From Dasania sp. GY-MA-18 (GTDB lineage Bacteria; Pseudomonadota; Gammaproteobacteria; Pseudomonadales; Dasaniaceae): 64,000 nt of DNA. Position 1 is the first letter of the stretch. Every line of letters begins with the position of its first letter. This document shows, in pieces, positions 7,623 through 16,637 of the stretch. The DNA lies in assembly GCF_024734385.1 (NCBI RefSeq), contig NZ_JANHAP010000001.1, positions 62,001 through 126,000 of the forward strand. The letters run 5' to 3'. A model generated the notes under the pieces. The model had not been told where the DNA came from. It saw only the letters and a list, made by a program, of their open reading frames with translations, and did no database searches. A program made the translations under genes and the position numbers.

Positions 7623-9014
7623 ATGAAACTAGCCTGTTTTATACAGGAGTTTAAGCAACTCATAACGCTAGCCATCCCCATGGCCATAGCTGAAGCCGCC
7701 GCTATGGGTATGGCTTTTTGTGATGCGATTTATGCAGCCCATGCCAGCATAGATGATTTGGCCGGAGTATCCTTAGGTGCGGCCTTTTGGAGCCCGCTAA
7801 TCGTATTTAGCTTTGGTGCTTTAATTATTATTGCTACTTATGCCGCCAGGCATATAGGCGCCAACAAAACTCAGCACTTAGATAAATCCTTACAAAGTGG
7901 TTTACGCCTAGCTATTTGTTGGGGCTTATTACTCAGCGCCCTGCTTTTTTGCTCGCACTGGCTAATGCCCTATTTTTCCCTTAGCGAAAAAGCTCAACAA
8001 GTGGCTAGCAGTTATATTATGTGGTTGTCGCCAGCATTATTTTTATGGACCTTATTCACCGCTCTAACATTATTTGCTGAAGGTATAGGGCAAGTAAAAC
8101 TACCCATGATTATTGCTATTATAGGTTTAGCTTTTAATGCGCTGGCCAACTACTTACTGGTTTTTGGCTTTTGGTTTATTCCCGCGCAGGGGGGCGTGGG
8201 CTGTGCCTACGCCACATCATTAACAGCTATCTTAATGCTAGTTTGTTTTGTTATTTGTATAAAAAATCCTAATTACAGCCGTCATCAACTTTTAAAAAAA
8301 TACTACCGTATACCGTTTTCAGAGATTAAAAAACTATTACTCAAAGGATTGCCCGCCGGTATAGGTGCCATGTCAGAAAATTTAATTTTTGTATCGGTGG
8401 CGCTTATATTAGCAGCCACCAGCACCCAAGCTGTAGCTGCTAACCAAATGGTAAGAACATTTTACGAGGTGATTTTTGTATTGATATTTGCTCTGTCACA
8501 GGCGGTAACTATACGCACCGCTACAGCGATAGGTAGCAATAACAGCAAACTAATACGCCGCTGCATTAACACTGGCATATACAGCACCTTATCTATCGCC
8601 ATGCTATTAGCGCTGGGGCTCTACACTGGCGCAAGCTTTATTATTGGCTTATACACCGATGACCTCAACACCGCCAGCTTGGCCAATAGCATCATGTTAA
8701 TCAGCGCATTTTTATTGCTACCCGACAGTTTTCAATATGTCATGCTGGCTATTATGCGTGCCTATCACGATATAAAAATACCTTATTTATTGTTCACCGC
8801 CTGTGGCTGGCTAATTGCGTTACCGCTAGGTTTAGTGCTGTGTTATAGCAATTATTTAAGCCCAGCCCCCATGGGGCCGGTAGGCTTATGGTATGGAATA
8901 TTAATAGGCCTGAGCGTTGCCTGCCTAGCACTATGGCTACGCTTTAAGTTGCACACACAAAATATACGTTGCCACAAAGATCAAGCACAGCTCGTAGCTG
9001 AACTCAGCGTTTAA
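7623..9014 (+). CDS. MATE family efflux transporter
   Basis: A 463-aa polytopic membrane protein with about 12 predicted helices in two homologous halves. The N-terminal LAIPMAIAEAAAMGMAFCDAI helix and the repeated GIGQVKLPMII.../LKGLPAGIGAMSEN segments are typical of NorM/MATE proteins, which export cationic compounds using Na+ or H+ gradients. It is directly downstream of the Rieske oxygenase gene (4-nt gap). The pair may oxidise and then export a compound, or the exporter may protect against its substrate; this is inference from gene order. It converges on the small gene at 9031-9336. Confidence 0.9.
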   Translation: MKLACFIQEFKQLITLAIPMAIAEAAAMGMAFCDAIYAAHASIDDLAGVSLGAAFWSPLIVFSFGALIIIATYAARHIGANKTQHLDKSLQSGLRLAICWGLLLSALLFCSHWLMPYFSLSEKAQQVASSYIMWLSPALFLWTLFTALTLFAEGIGQVKLPMIIAIIGLAFNALANYLLVFGFWFIPAQGGVGCAYATSLTAILMLVCFVICIKNPNYSRHQLLKKYYRIPFSEIKKLLLKGLPAGIGAMSENLIFVSVALILAATSTQAVAANQMVRTFYEVIFVLIFALSQAVTIRTATAIGSNNSKLIRRCINTGIYSTLSIAMLLALGLYTGASFIIGLYTDDLNTASLANSIMLISAFLLLPDSFQYVMLAIMRAYHDIKIPYLLFTACGWLIALPLGLVLCYSNYLSPAPMGPVGLWYGILIGLSVACLALWLRFKLHTQNIRCHKDQAQLVAELSV

Positions 9015-9030
9015 ACCGTAACAACAGAGG

Positions 9031-9336
9031 CTAATTCATGTGCTCTGAAAATAATAATGGCCAAGCCCTTTCATTGCCCAGCCATAAACTTAAATCATGG
9101 GCCTCAGGTTTTGTACAGGGATGAGCATTGAGTTCTGAGGCTAGGGCAGCTGCCAGGGGAGGGAAATAAAGCACTAATTCACAGTGCAAGCTTTGCGATT
9201 CATGCCGCCTAAACACAGCCATCTCACTAGGGCTGCCCGCAGCGTCATAAGTTGCGATAAATAAAGTTTTTATTTTTTCTAAATTATCATCAGCCAGCAA
9301 TGGATCACCAAGGTTTTTAAGAAACCAGCTACTCAT
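9031..9336 (-). CDS. hypothetical protein, 101 aa
   Basis: A small soluble protein I do not recognise. It contains FIATYDAAGSPSEMAVFRRHES and a C-terminal SLWLGNERAWPLLF. No signal peptide or membrane segment is visible. It lies 16 nt from the convergent MATE gene stop and about 110 nt downstream of the Lys/Glu-rich secreted protein gene on the same strand. Coding status is plausible from length and amino-acid composition but unproven. Confidence 0.5.
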   Translation of the reverse strand: MSSWFLKNLGDPLLADDNLEKIKTLFIATYDAAGSPSEMAVFRRHESQSLHCELVLYFPPLAAALASELNAHPCTKPEAHDLSLWLGNERAWPLLFSEHMN

Positions 9337-9448
9337 AACAAGCTCTTAAACTCTATGACAATATGCTTAAAACCTGATCCCAATGAACCACTGCCAAACT
9401 ATCAGACTTAAGCAATTAATAAACGCCTAAGCCTGAATCCAGATAAAT

Positions 9449-9910
9449 TTACTGACTATCTTGAGCTGGGGCAGTCTCATCATCCCCCCAGATTTTCCAC
9501 CATTTTTTACGGCCCTGACGCTCTTCCTGCCCTTTTTCAGAGCCTTTAGTGGCCTCATTTTGAACCTGCTCTGTTTTATCGCTCATGGATTTCTTTTTTT
9601 GTTGGGCCTTAGCTTTATTTTCATCCATATCGTCACTTATATCGTCGTCCATGCCCTCTTCAGCCTTGTCAGCTTTAGCTTTTTTGGCTTTATCCTTCTT
9701 GGCTTTTTTTTCTTTTTTCAGTTTATCTTTCTTCTCCGCCATCTCTTCTTCTAACTCATCGGCACCCTCATCCTTGGCCTGCATAGCTGCAGTATGTGCT
9801 GCTTTCTGCTCTGCTGTGGGTTTACCCTTGCCCGCCCATTCTGGCTTATCAGCAACAGCAGGCAATGAAATTAAAAGACTTACCATGGTAGTTAATAGTG
9901 TAATTTTCAT
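9449..9910 (-). CDS. secreted Lys/Glu/Asp-rich low-complexity protein
   Basis: A 153-aa protein with a clear signal peptide (residues 1-20, cleavage after AVA), a short DKPEWAGKGKPTAEQKAAH segment, then a highly charged, probably helical or disordered region built of KK/EE/DD runs. An aromatic patch KKWWKIWGDD lies near the C-terminus. I have no function for it. The high charge and export suggest a periplasmic structural or ion/nucleic-acid-binding role, but this is a guess. Its charged codons leave long open frames on the opposite strand at 9461-9754 and 9585-9992, which I regard as shadows. Confidence 0.65.
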   Translation of the reverse strand: MKITLLTTMVSLLISLPAVADKPEWAGKGKPTAEQKAAHTAAMQAKDEGADELEEEMAEKKDKLKKEKKAKKDKAKKAKADKAEEGMDDDISDDMDENKAKAQQKKKSMSDKTEQVQNEATKGSEKGQEERQGRKKWWKIWGDDETAPAQDSQ

Positions 9911-9988
9911 AATAATCGCTCTTTTATGTTTGTTATTGTTGCGCCCTAATTTGCTACAGCTAACTGCAAACCCTCTTGGCAGTGTAGC

Positions 9989-11707
9989 TTAAATCACACC
10001 AATTTCCTCTAAGCGTGCTACCACTATATCAATGGCCTCGGCCATTTCATACTGCGAGGTATCTATACGCATCTCCGGATTTTCTGGCTCTTGATAAGGG
10101 TCGTCTATGCCGGTAAAGCCTTTTACCTTGCCCGCTCTAGCCATGGCATACAGGCCCTTACGGTCACGGCCTTCGCAAACCTCTATAGGGGTGGCAACAT
10201 GTATCTCTATAAATGTGCCCACCCCCTCAATTAAATTACGCACACTGCGGCGCCCAGCAATATAGGGGGCTATAGGTGCACAAATGGCTACACCACCGTT
10301 TTTGGTAATCTCACTGGCCACATAACCTATACGCTGTATATTCAGTTCGCGATGCTCTTTAGAAAAGCTGAGCTCGCTGGATAGGTTTTTGCGTACCACA
10401 TCACCGTCTAATAACGTGACATGCCTACCACCGCGTTCACGCAAACGTACCATCAAGCCATTAGCTAAGGTTGATTTACCCGAACCGGACAAGCCGGTAA
10501 AAAACACGGTAAAACCCTGCTTAGCCCGTGGCGGCATGGTGTGCTGTAACTCTTCAACAATTTCCGGAAAGGCAAACCAATCCGGCACTGGGTCGCCGCG
10601 CTTTAAAATTTCTCGCAGCTCTGCCCCCGAAATATACAAACCCTCTTCTCCGGGTAGCAGCTGGCCTTCTTCGCAAAATTCTTCACGCCCCTGGGCATAG
10701 AGTAAAAAAGGTGCCGACAATATTTTTATCCCCAGTTCCGCTTGATAAGACTGCACTAACTGCTGGGAGGCTTCCGGCTCATAAAAGGCACAACCCTCAT
10801 CGTTTAAACCGGGGCCGGCATGATCATGGCCCACTATAAAATGAGTGAAGCCGTAGTTTTGCCGAATAATCGCCTGCCATAGCGCTTCACGGGGGCCAGC
10901 CATGCGCATACCCAACGGCAATAAACTTAATTGCGCCGAACCCTGAGGGTAACGTTTTAATACTTTTTCGTAGCAACGCACCCGGCAGTAGTGATCCAAG
11001 TCACCGGGCTTAGTCATACCTACTGCTGTATGAATAACAAAATTAGCATTGTTCTCGGCCATCAGGCGCTTAGTCATAATGACATGGGCGCGATGCATGG
11101 GGTTGCGGGTTTGCAAAGCTATGGCCTTAGACCACCCCCACTCAGCAAACTTTTTGCGCAGCGAGCGGGGGCTGTCACGGTATTGTTTAAAGTCATAATA
11201 CAGTGGCGGTGTAACCCCCACTAAACTGCCCCCTACATAGTACTCACCAGCCTCAGCCTGTAAGTAATGCACCCCTGGGTGACAGTCTTTCTCACTGCCA
11301 AATACCGCTTGCGCTTCGCGGGCCTTGTCAGGCCGCCAGCAATCGCTAACCGTCATATTGGCTATCACCACCCCTTCGGCATCGCGCAGAGTAATGGTTT
11401 GCCCCGGGCTCAACTGCTGGGCAAAACTGGCGCTAACATCCAAGGTAATAGGCATGGGCCACAAAGTGCCATCGGCCAAGCACATGCTGTCCAGTACGGC
11501 GTTGTAATCCGCTTCATTCATAAAACCGTTTAGGGGCGAAAAAGCACCATTCAACAACAGCTCTATATCGCACATTTGGCGTTTGCTTAAATCCCAGGAG
11601 AGATTAGTTTTAGCCTGCTCTTTGGCGGCAACTAAAGCCTCACCTTGTGCATATAGGTCTAATAATTGGCCACCGTGAGCTGTGCCAGCTGGGATTACAT
11701 CACTCAT
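9989..11707 (-). CDS. bifunctional sulfate adenylyltransferase / adenylylsulfate kinase
   Basis: A 572-aa fusion. The N-terminal ATP sulfurylase (about residues 1-385) has [10 protein letters not shown] near residue 200 and [11 protein letters not shown] near 295. The C-terminal APS kinase (about 395-570) has the P-loop [11 protein letters not shown] near 403 and the [22 protein letters not shown]/Q-type lid. Together they convert sulfate and ATP to APS and then PAPS, for assimilation or sulfation. The ATG has AAGAAGGAT upstream. No other cys genes are adjacent, so the gene stands alone. Unlike the CysD/CysN type this is the single-chain, GTP-independent sulfurylase. Confidence 0.93.
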   Translation of the reverse strand: [572 protein letters not shown]

Positions 11708-11932
11708 ACATTATCCTTCTTTTTAGAGTGGCTAATTCTACGGATTTTTAAATTAAATGCAGCTATAGAAATAGTGCAGCTTAACAGCCACACGGCGCCG
11801 GACTTTTTGCTTATTTAACATACAAACCATTAATTCTAAGCCATCGCTATAGCCAAACCGCTGATTAGTGATTATATTGGCGACACAAAATAAGCTTTTA
11901 CTTACTATAATCACAATAACCCCGGAGCTACT

Positions 11933-13669
11933 ATGTCAGTTCTTAATTCCCGCTTTATCAAACAACTGGGCCTAACCGCCCTGAGCGCAGCCCTAGCCGC
12001 CTGCTCACCCGGCAGCCCGCCTGCCAGCCAGGCCAAAGCCGACCTAATCTTAAACAACGCCAAAGTCTATACCGTTGATGAGCAACAGCCCTGGGCTGAG
12101 GCCGTAGCCGTAAAAGATGGCAAGATAGTCTTTGTAGGGTCTAATCAGGAGGTACAGCAATGGGCCGGTGACAACACCCAACTACAAGACCTAGCTGGCA
12201 AGATGTTATTACCGGGCTTTATCGACTCTCACGCTCACCCCGCCGCCGGTGGCGCCTATGTGCGCAGCTTATCGCTAGACACCTACGCCACCCCCAAGGA
12301 CTGGGTTAAAGCCGTAGCCGACTATGCAGCCGCCAACCCCGATGCCCCCGTACTGTTTGGCTATGGCTTTTTAGCCAGCGCCTTTGGGCCCGAAGGCCCC
12401 ACTGCTGCGCAATTAGACAGCGTGGTTGCCGACCGCCCAGTATTTATCATGGATGAAGGTTTTCACGGTGGCTGGGCTAACAGCAAAGCCATGCAAGTGT
12501 TAGGCATCAATAAAAACACCCCCGACATCACCCCTGGCTTTAGCTATTACAAACGTGATGCCCAGGGCAACCCTACCGGCTACTTTCTGGAAGATGCCGC
12601 TTCGGCCGCCGTCGATGCGCTCAATATTATCAACCCCGATAGCGTAGCCCTAGGTACAGCTGATGTTTTCGATATTATGAACAGCTACGGCATTACCGCC
12701 GTATTTGATGCAGGCGCCCTAAGCATTGATGACATACAAATCGAAGTCTTAGACAAGCTCTATGAGCAAGGCGAATTTACCGTGCGCATGGTAGGCTCGC
12801 ATGCGGCCATGACCCCAGAGTCCTATAACACCGCAATAGAAAAAACCGTAGCCAAACGAAACGCTAGCAAACGCCCCATGTACCATATCAATACCCTAAA
12901 AATTATGGATGACGGCACCATAGAAGGGCGCACTGCGGGGATGTTTGAAGACTACCAAGGCGAGCCCGGCAATAAAGGCACCCATGTATTTAGCCAGGCA
13001 CAAATGGATCATATGGTCACCGAAGCCACCGCCAAAGATATAGACGTGCATATACACGCCTTAGGCGAACGTGCCATAGCCGATGCCTTAAACGCCATAG
13101 AAGCAGCCAAAAAAGCTCACCCCAATAGCAGCAGCCGCCATGCGATTTGCCATGTGCAAGTGATACGCGACCAAGAAATTAAACGCTTTGCGGAACTAGG
13201 GGTTACTGTGCAAAGCACCCCGCTATGGGCCTCTTACGATGACTTTGGCGAACAGTTTGTGAGTGCAGACCAATTTAACCGCTACTTCCGCTTTAACACC
13301 CTCAAAGAAGCCGGGGTAAAAATGGCCTTTGGCAGTGACTACCCCGCCACCGGCGCAGGCACCTTGGGCATGTCACCCTTATTTAATATAGAGATAGGCC
13401 ATACTCGCCAAAGCGCTGGCGAGCCCAATGCCAAAATCCAGCCCAATATTAATGAGCGCCTGGATATAGCCACATTAATACGCGGCTACACCATTAACGG
13501 TGCCTACCAAATGCATATGGAAGATCAAATTGGCTCCATCAGCGTGGGCAAACTCGCGGACTTCGTAGTGCTGGCTGACAATATCTTTGAGGTTGACCCT
13601 TACCAGATACACAAAGTCGCGGTAAGCCAAACCTATTTAGGCGGTAAGCTAGTGTACTCACAGCCTTAG
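11933..13669 (+). CDS. lipoprotein amidohydrolase (YtcJ-like)
   Basis: A 578-aa metal-dependent hydrolase. The N-terminus is a lipoprotein signal with lipobox LAAC (Cys near residue 23), so the enzyme is membrane anchored and periplasmic. The amidohydrolase_3 signature is complete: GFIDSHAHPAAGG, the Lys in TLKIMDDGTIEGRT, the HIHALGERA His pair, a later HV, and the catalytic Asp in FGSDYPA. The family hydrolyses amide or ester bonds in diverse small molecules; the substrate is unknown. GGAG lies 7 nt before the ATG, with a TATAAT-like box at 11906-11911. A strong terminator follows, so it is monocistronic. Confidence 0.9.
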   Translation: MSVLNSRFIKQLGLTALSAALAACSPGSPPASQAKADLILNNAKVYTVDEQQPWAEAVAVKDGKIVFVGSNQEVQQWAGDNTQLQDLAGKMLLPGFIDSHAHPAAGGAYVRSLSLDTYATPKDWVKAVADYAAANPDAPVLFGYGFLASAFGPEGPTAAQLDSVVADRPVFIMDEGFHGGWANSKAMQVLGINKNTPDITPGFSYYKRDAQGNPTGYFLEDAASAAVDALNIINPDSVALGTADVFDIMNSYGITAVFDAGALSIDDIQIEVLDKLYEQGEFTVRMVGSHAAMTPESYNTAIEKTVAKRNASKRPMYHINTLKIMDDGTIEGRTAGMFEDYQGEPGNKGTHVFSQAQMDHMVTEATAKDIDVHIHALGERAIADALNAIEAAKKAHPNSSSRHAICHVQVIRDQEIKRFAELGVTVQSTPLWASYDDFGEQFVSADQFNRYFRFNTLKEAGVKMAFGSDYPATGAGTLGMSPLFNIEIGHTRQSAGEPNAKIQPNINERLDIATLIRGYTINGAYQMHMEDQIGSISVGKLADFVVLADNIFEVDPYQIHKVAVSQTYLGGKLVYSQP

Positions 13670-13696
13670 CCTTATACGGTAAAAACCCCATATACC

Positions 13697-13720
13697 ATGC
13701 AGCCTTAGGGCTGCATTTTT
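13697..13720 (+). terminator. Rho-independent terminator after amidohydrolase
   Basis: Stem ATGCAGCC / GGCTGCAT (8 bp) with loop TTAG, followed by TTTTT. It lies 28 nt after the amidohydrolase stop. Confidence 0.85.
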
Positions 13721-13868
13721 GTTTGTGCTGAGAAAATAAAACCGCCCACAAGCTATAATCTTTAGTTATTATCCCCCAGTAAGAACAATATAAGTGGACT
13801 CCCTATGCTTCACTACCTATATTAGCTAATAAAACATTCACGCATAAAAATCTGCAAAACATAACTCT

Positions 13869-15923
13869 ATGCCTAATCTCCCCAGCCAACCCATTTCCAA
13901 TACGCTGTTTAACAAACTTCCGGGGGCGGCCTATCGCTGTAAAAATACACAGCAGCGCTGCATGATAGAAATTACCGACGGTATAGAAAACCTAACCGGC
14001 TACAAGGTTGACAGTTTTATTAATCAGCAACTGCCCCTGCACAGCCTCATACACCCCGACGATCAAGAGCCCAGCTGGCAAGAAATTCAACAAAAACTAA
14101 AACATCATAACGAATACGACATTGAATACCGCATCATTAATAAATCGGGCGAAATACATTATGTATGGGAGCACGGCGTAGGTATCTATCAACAGGGGCA
14201 ACTTACCGAGCTAGTAGGTTTTATTAGCGACCTAACCCCCAAAACCAAACAACTAGAAAAAACCCAACAGCATCAGCAATTACTCTTATCCTTAGCCAGC
14301 AGCCCGCACCTTGCCCAAGGGGAGCTGATACCCTTTTGCGAAACACTTTCCGAACAATCGGCTATCACCCTAAATGTAGACAGAGTTGGCCTGTGGCTAA
14401 TTAACGAACAAAACGATGGCATAGATTTAATCACCCTCTACCAAAAAAACACTCACAGTCACGCCACGAATGTGACGCTATATGAAAAAGATTACCCCGA
14501 ATATTTTAAAGCCATACGCACAGGCAGGGGCATGGATATTAGCGACATCGCCCAAGACCCGCGCACCCAGGAGTTTCTTAAAGAATACGCCCCCGCCACA
14601 GGTGTAACCGCCATGTTAGACGTGAGCATACGGTTGGCAGGAGAGGTGATAGGTGTTATCTGCAATGAAGTGGTAGGCCACGCCCGACGCTGGGCAGTAG
14701 AAGATATAGCCCACGCCAATGAACTCGCCGACCTAACCGCGCAACTTATCGCCAATAAAAAACAAATAGAAATCGAAAATAAAATCATTGCAGCTAACGC
14801 CTCCAGCAAAGCTAAAAGCCAACTGTTAGCCACCATCAGCCATGAAATACGCACCCCCATGAATGGGGTATTAGGCATGGTAGAGCTGCTATACGCCACT
14901 CCATTAAGCCAAGAGCAAAAAAATTATTTAGATACTATTCGCGACTCCGGTAGTTTACTGCTCACCATAATTAACGATGTTTTAGACTATTCAAAACTCA
15001 ATGCTGGCAAGCTGCAACTGCTAGCCACTGCCACCCCCGTTAAAGAATTATTCACCAGCGTGATCTGGCTACTCAAGCAAACCCATAACAAAAATGTTGA
15101 GCTTATATTAAAACAACAAGGCCCCCTACCAGAGCAACTCAACCTTGATAAACAGCGCCTAAAACAAGTGCTTATGAACCTAATCGCCAACGCACTTAAA
15201 TTTACCGAGCGGGGCAATATTACCGTTAGCTATGGGCCTATAGATGACCAGCAATGGTTTTTTAGCGTAACTGATACCGGCATAGGCATAGACCCCATAG
15301 CCATACCCAAGCTTTTTGAACCCTTTGAGCAAGTTGTTCACCACGGCGAAGTCATAGAGGGCACAGGCTTAGGTCTATCCATCTGCAAAAATATCGTCAA
15401 CCTTATGCAAGGCAGTATTAAAGCCAGCAGCGTACCCGGCAAAGGTACTGAGATTGTAGTGACGCTACCGCTAGAGCCAGCAGCAGACAACCAGCTGACC
15501 ACAGCCACCCACACCACTACCGACAAACTGCAGGCAACTGCAACATCGCTAAAAGTCTTAATCGCCGACGATAATCCCACTAACCGCTTGGTTATTGAAG
15601 GCCTGCTCAAACAATGTGGCATTAAGCCCGACCTGTGCAGCAACGGCTTAGAAGCCATAGAAATGTTCCAGCACAATGATGGCCACTATGACCTCATTCT
15701 TATGGATTGCGACATGCCCATCATGGACGGCTTTACTGCCAGCAGGAAAATCAGGCAGCTTAGCAACAACGCTAAACAACCGCATATAGCAGCCCTAACC
15801 GCACATGCCTTAAGTGAGTTTCGCCAACAAGCCCAAGAGGCAGGCATGAATCACTACCTCACCAAACCCATCAACATTAGCGCTTTGAAAAAGCTTTTAG
15901 GCGATTTAAATAACCTAAGCTAA
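13869..15923 (+). CDS. cytoplasmic PAS-GAF hybrid histidine kinase/response regulator
   Basis: A 684-aa hybrid kinase without membrane segments. PAS/PAC domain at about residues 10-125 (DIEYRIINKSGEIHYVWEHG), GAF domain at about 145-290, HisKA with His325 in TISHEIRTPMNG, HATPase with N box LMNLIANALKF, G1 DTGIGID and G2 GTGLGLSI, then a receiver at 560-684 with Asp613 in LILMDCDMPIMDG and the switch Lys in LTKPI. There is no HPt domain, so phosphotransfer to an external HPt or regulator is expected. No output partner is adjacent. The intracellular input domains suggest sensing of a small ligand or redox state. Confidence 0.93.
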   Translation: MPNLPSQPISNTLFNKLPGAAYRCKNTQQRCMIEITDGIENLTGYKVDSFINQQLPLHSLIHPDDQEPSWQEIQQKLKHHNEYDIEYRIINKSGEIHYVWEHGVGIYQQGQLTELVGFISDLTPKTKQLEKTQQHQQLLLSLASSPHLAQGELIPFCETLSEQSAITLNVDRVGLWLINEQNDGIDLITLYQKNTHSHATNVTLYEKDYPEYFKAIRTGRGMDISDIAQDPRTQEFLKEYAPATGVTAMLDVSIRLAGEVIGVICNEVVGHARRWAVEDIAHANELADLTAQLIANKKQIEIENKIIAANASSKAKSQLLATISHEIRTPMNGVLGMVELLYATPLSQEQKNYLDTIRDSGSLLLTIINDVLDYSKLNAGKLQLLATATPVKELFTSVIWLLKQTHNKNVELILKQQGPLPEQLNLDKQRLKQVLMNLIANALKFTERGNITVSYGPIDDQQWFFSVTDTGIGIDPIAIPKLFEPFEQVVHHGEVIEGTGLGLSICKNIVNLMQGSIKASSVPGKGTEIVVTLPLEPAADNQLTTATHTTTDKLQATATSLKVLIADDNPTNRLVIEGLLKQCGIKPDLCSNGLEAIEMFQHNDGHYDLILMDCDMPIMDGFTASRKIRQLSNNAKQPHIAALTAHALSEFRQQAQEAGMNHYLTKPINISALKKLLGDLNNLS

Positions 15924-15999
15924 ACCCTACTGCTATTGCCTAGCCAAGCCGCATTGCCGATAATGGCAGCCTATCCTCCAAGTTTTTAAAGGTGGCAAG

Positions 16000-16533
16000 A
16001 TGGCCTCACTACAAGACCAACTACTCAAAGCAGGCATAGTCGATGCCAAAAAAGCCAAAAAAATTAAGCAAGAGCAACGCAAACAGGCTAAACAACAGCC
16101 CAAAGGTAGTGTACAAGTCGATGAGGCTAAGCAACTGGCCCAGCAAGCCCTAGCTGAAAAAGCCGCCAAGGCCAAAGCTTTAAATAAGCAACAGCAACAA
16201 CAGGCCGAGAAAAAAGCCATACAGGCGCAAATTATTCAACTCATTAGCCGCCACCGCATAGATAGAGGTGACGGTGACATAGCCTACCAATTTACCGACG
16301 GCAAAAAAATCAAAAAACTCTATGTTACCGCCCTGTTGCAAACACAATTAAGTAACGGCTTAATCGCTATCGCGAAACTTAATGAAGGCTATGAGTTAGT
16401 ACCCGCTGTAGTGGCAGATAAAATCAAACAACGGGACGAATCAGTTATCGTGCTAATCAATGACAAAAAAGACAGCATAGATGAAGACGACCCCTATGCC
16501 GATTATCAAATCCCCGACGATTTAATGTGGTAG
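16000..16533 (+). CDS. DUF2058 family protein (YaiL-like)
   Basis: A 177-aa protein matching the DUF2058 family by its N-terminal SLQDQLLKAGIVDAKKAKK block, a long Lys/Gln/Ala-rich charged helix (about residues 20-85), and a C-terminal globular part with the ISRHRIDRGDGDIAYQFTDGKKIKKLYV segment. E. coli YaiL is the named relative, described as nucleoprotein- or polynucleotide-associated; the molecular role is unclear. It follows the hybrid kinase by 76 nt on the same strand and has AGGTGGC before the ATG. Family assignment is confident, function is not. Confidence 0.85.
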   Translation: MASLQDQLLKAGIVDAKKAKKIKQEQRKQAKQQPKGSVQVDEAKQLAQQALAEKAAKAKALNKQQQQQAEKKAIQAQIIQLISRHRIDRGDGDIAYQFTDGKKIKKLYVTALLQTQLSNGLIAIAKLNEGYELVPAVVADKIKQRDESVIVLINDKKDSIDEDDPYADYQIPDDLMW

Positions 16534-16637
16534 TGCTGGTTTAATAGCTACCCTTTAAAACACAAAAATAGCTCATCATTTATACCGTTAGCGAAATATG
16601 GTCTATGCTCAAACTACCCTAACGTAGAGGAGCAGCT

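Noticed and set aside
9585-9992. 135-aa open frame opposite the charged secreted protein
   Set aside because: Ser/Phe/Leu-rich composition is the mirror of Lys/Glu codons on the other strand; no ribosome-binding site or family signature, while the minus frame has a signal peptide.
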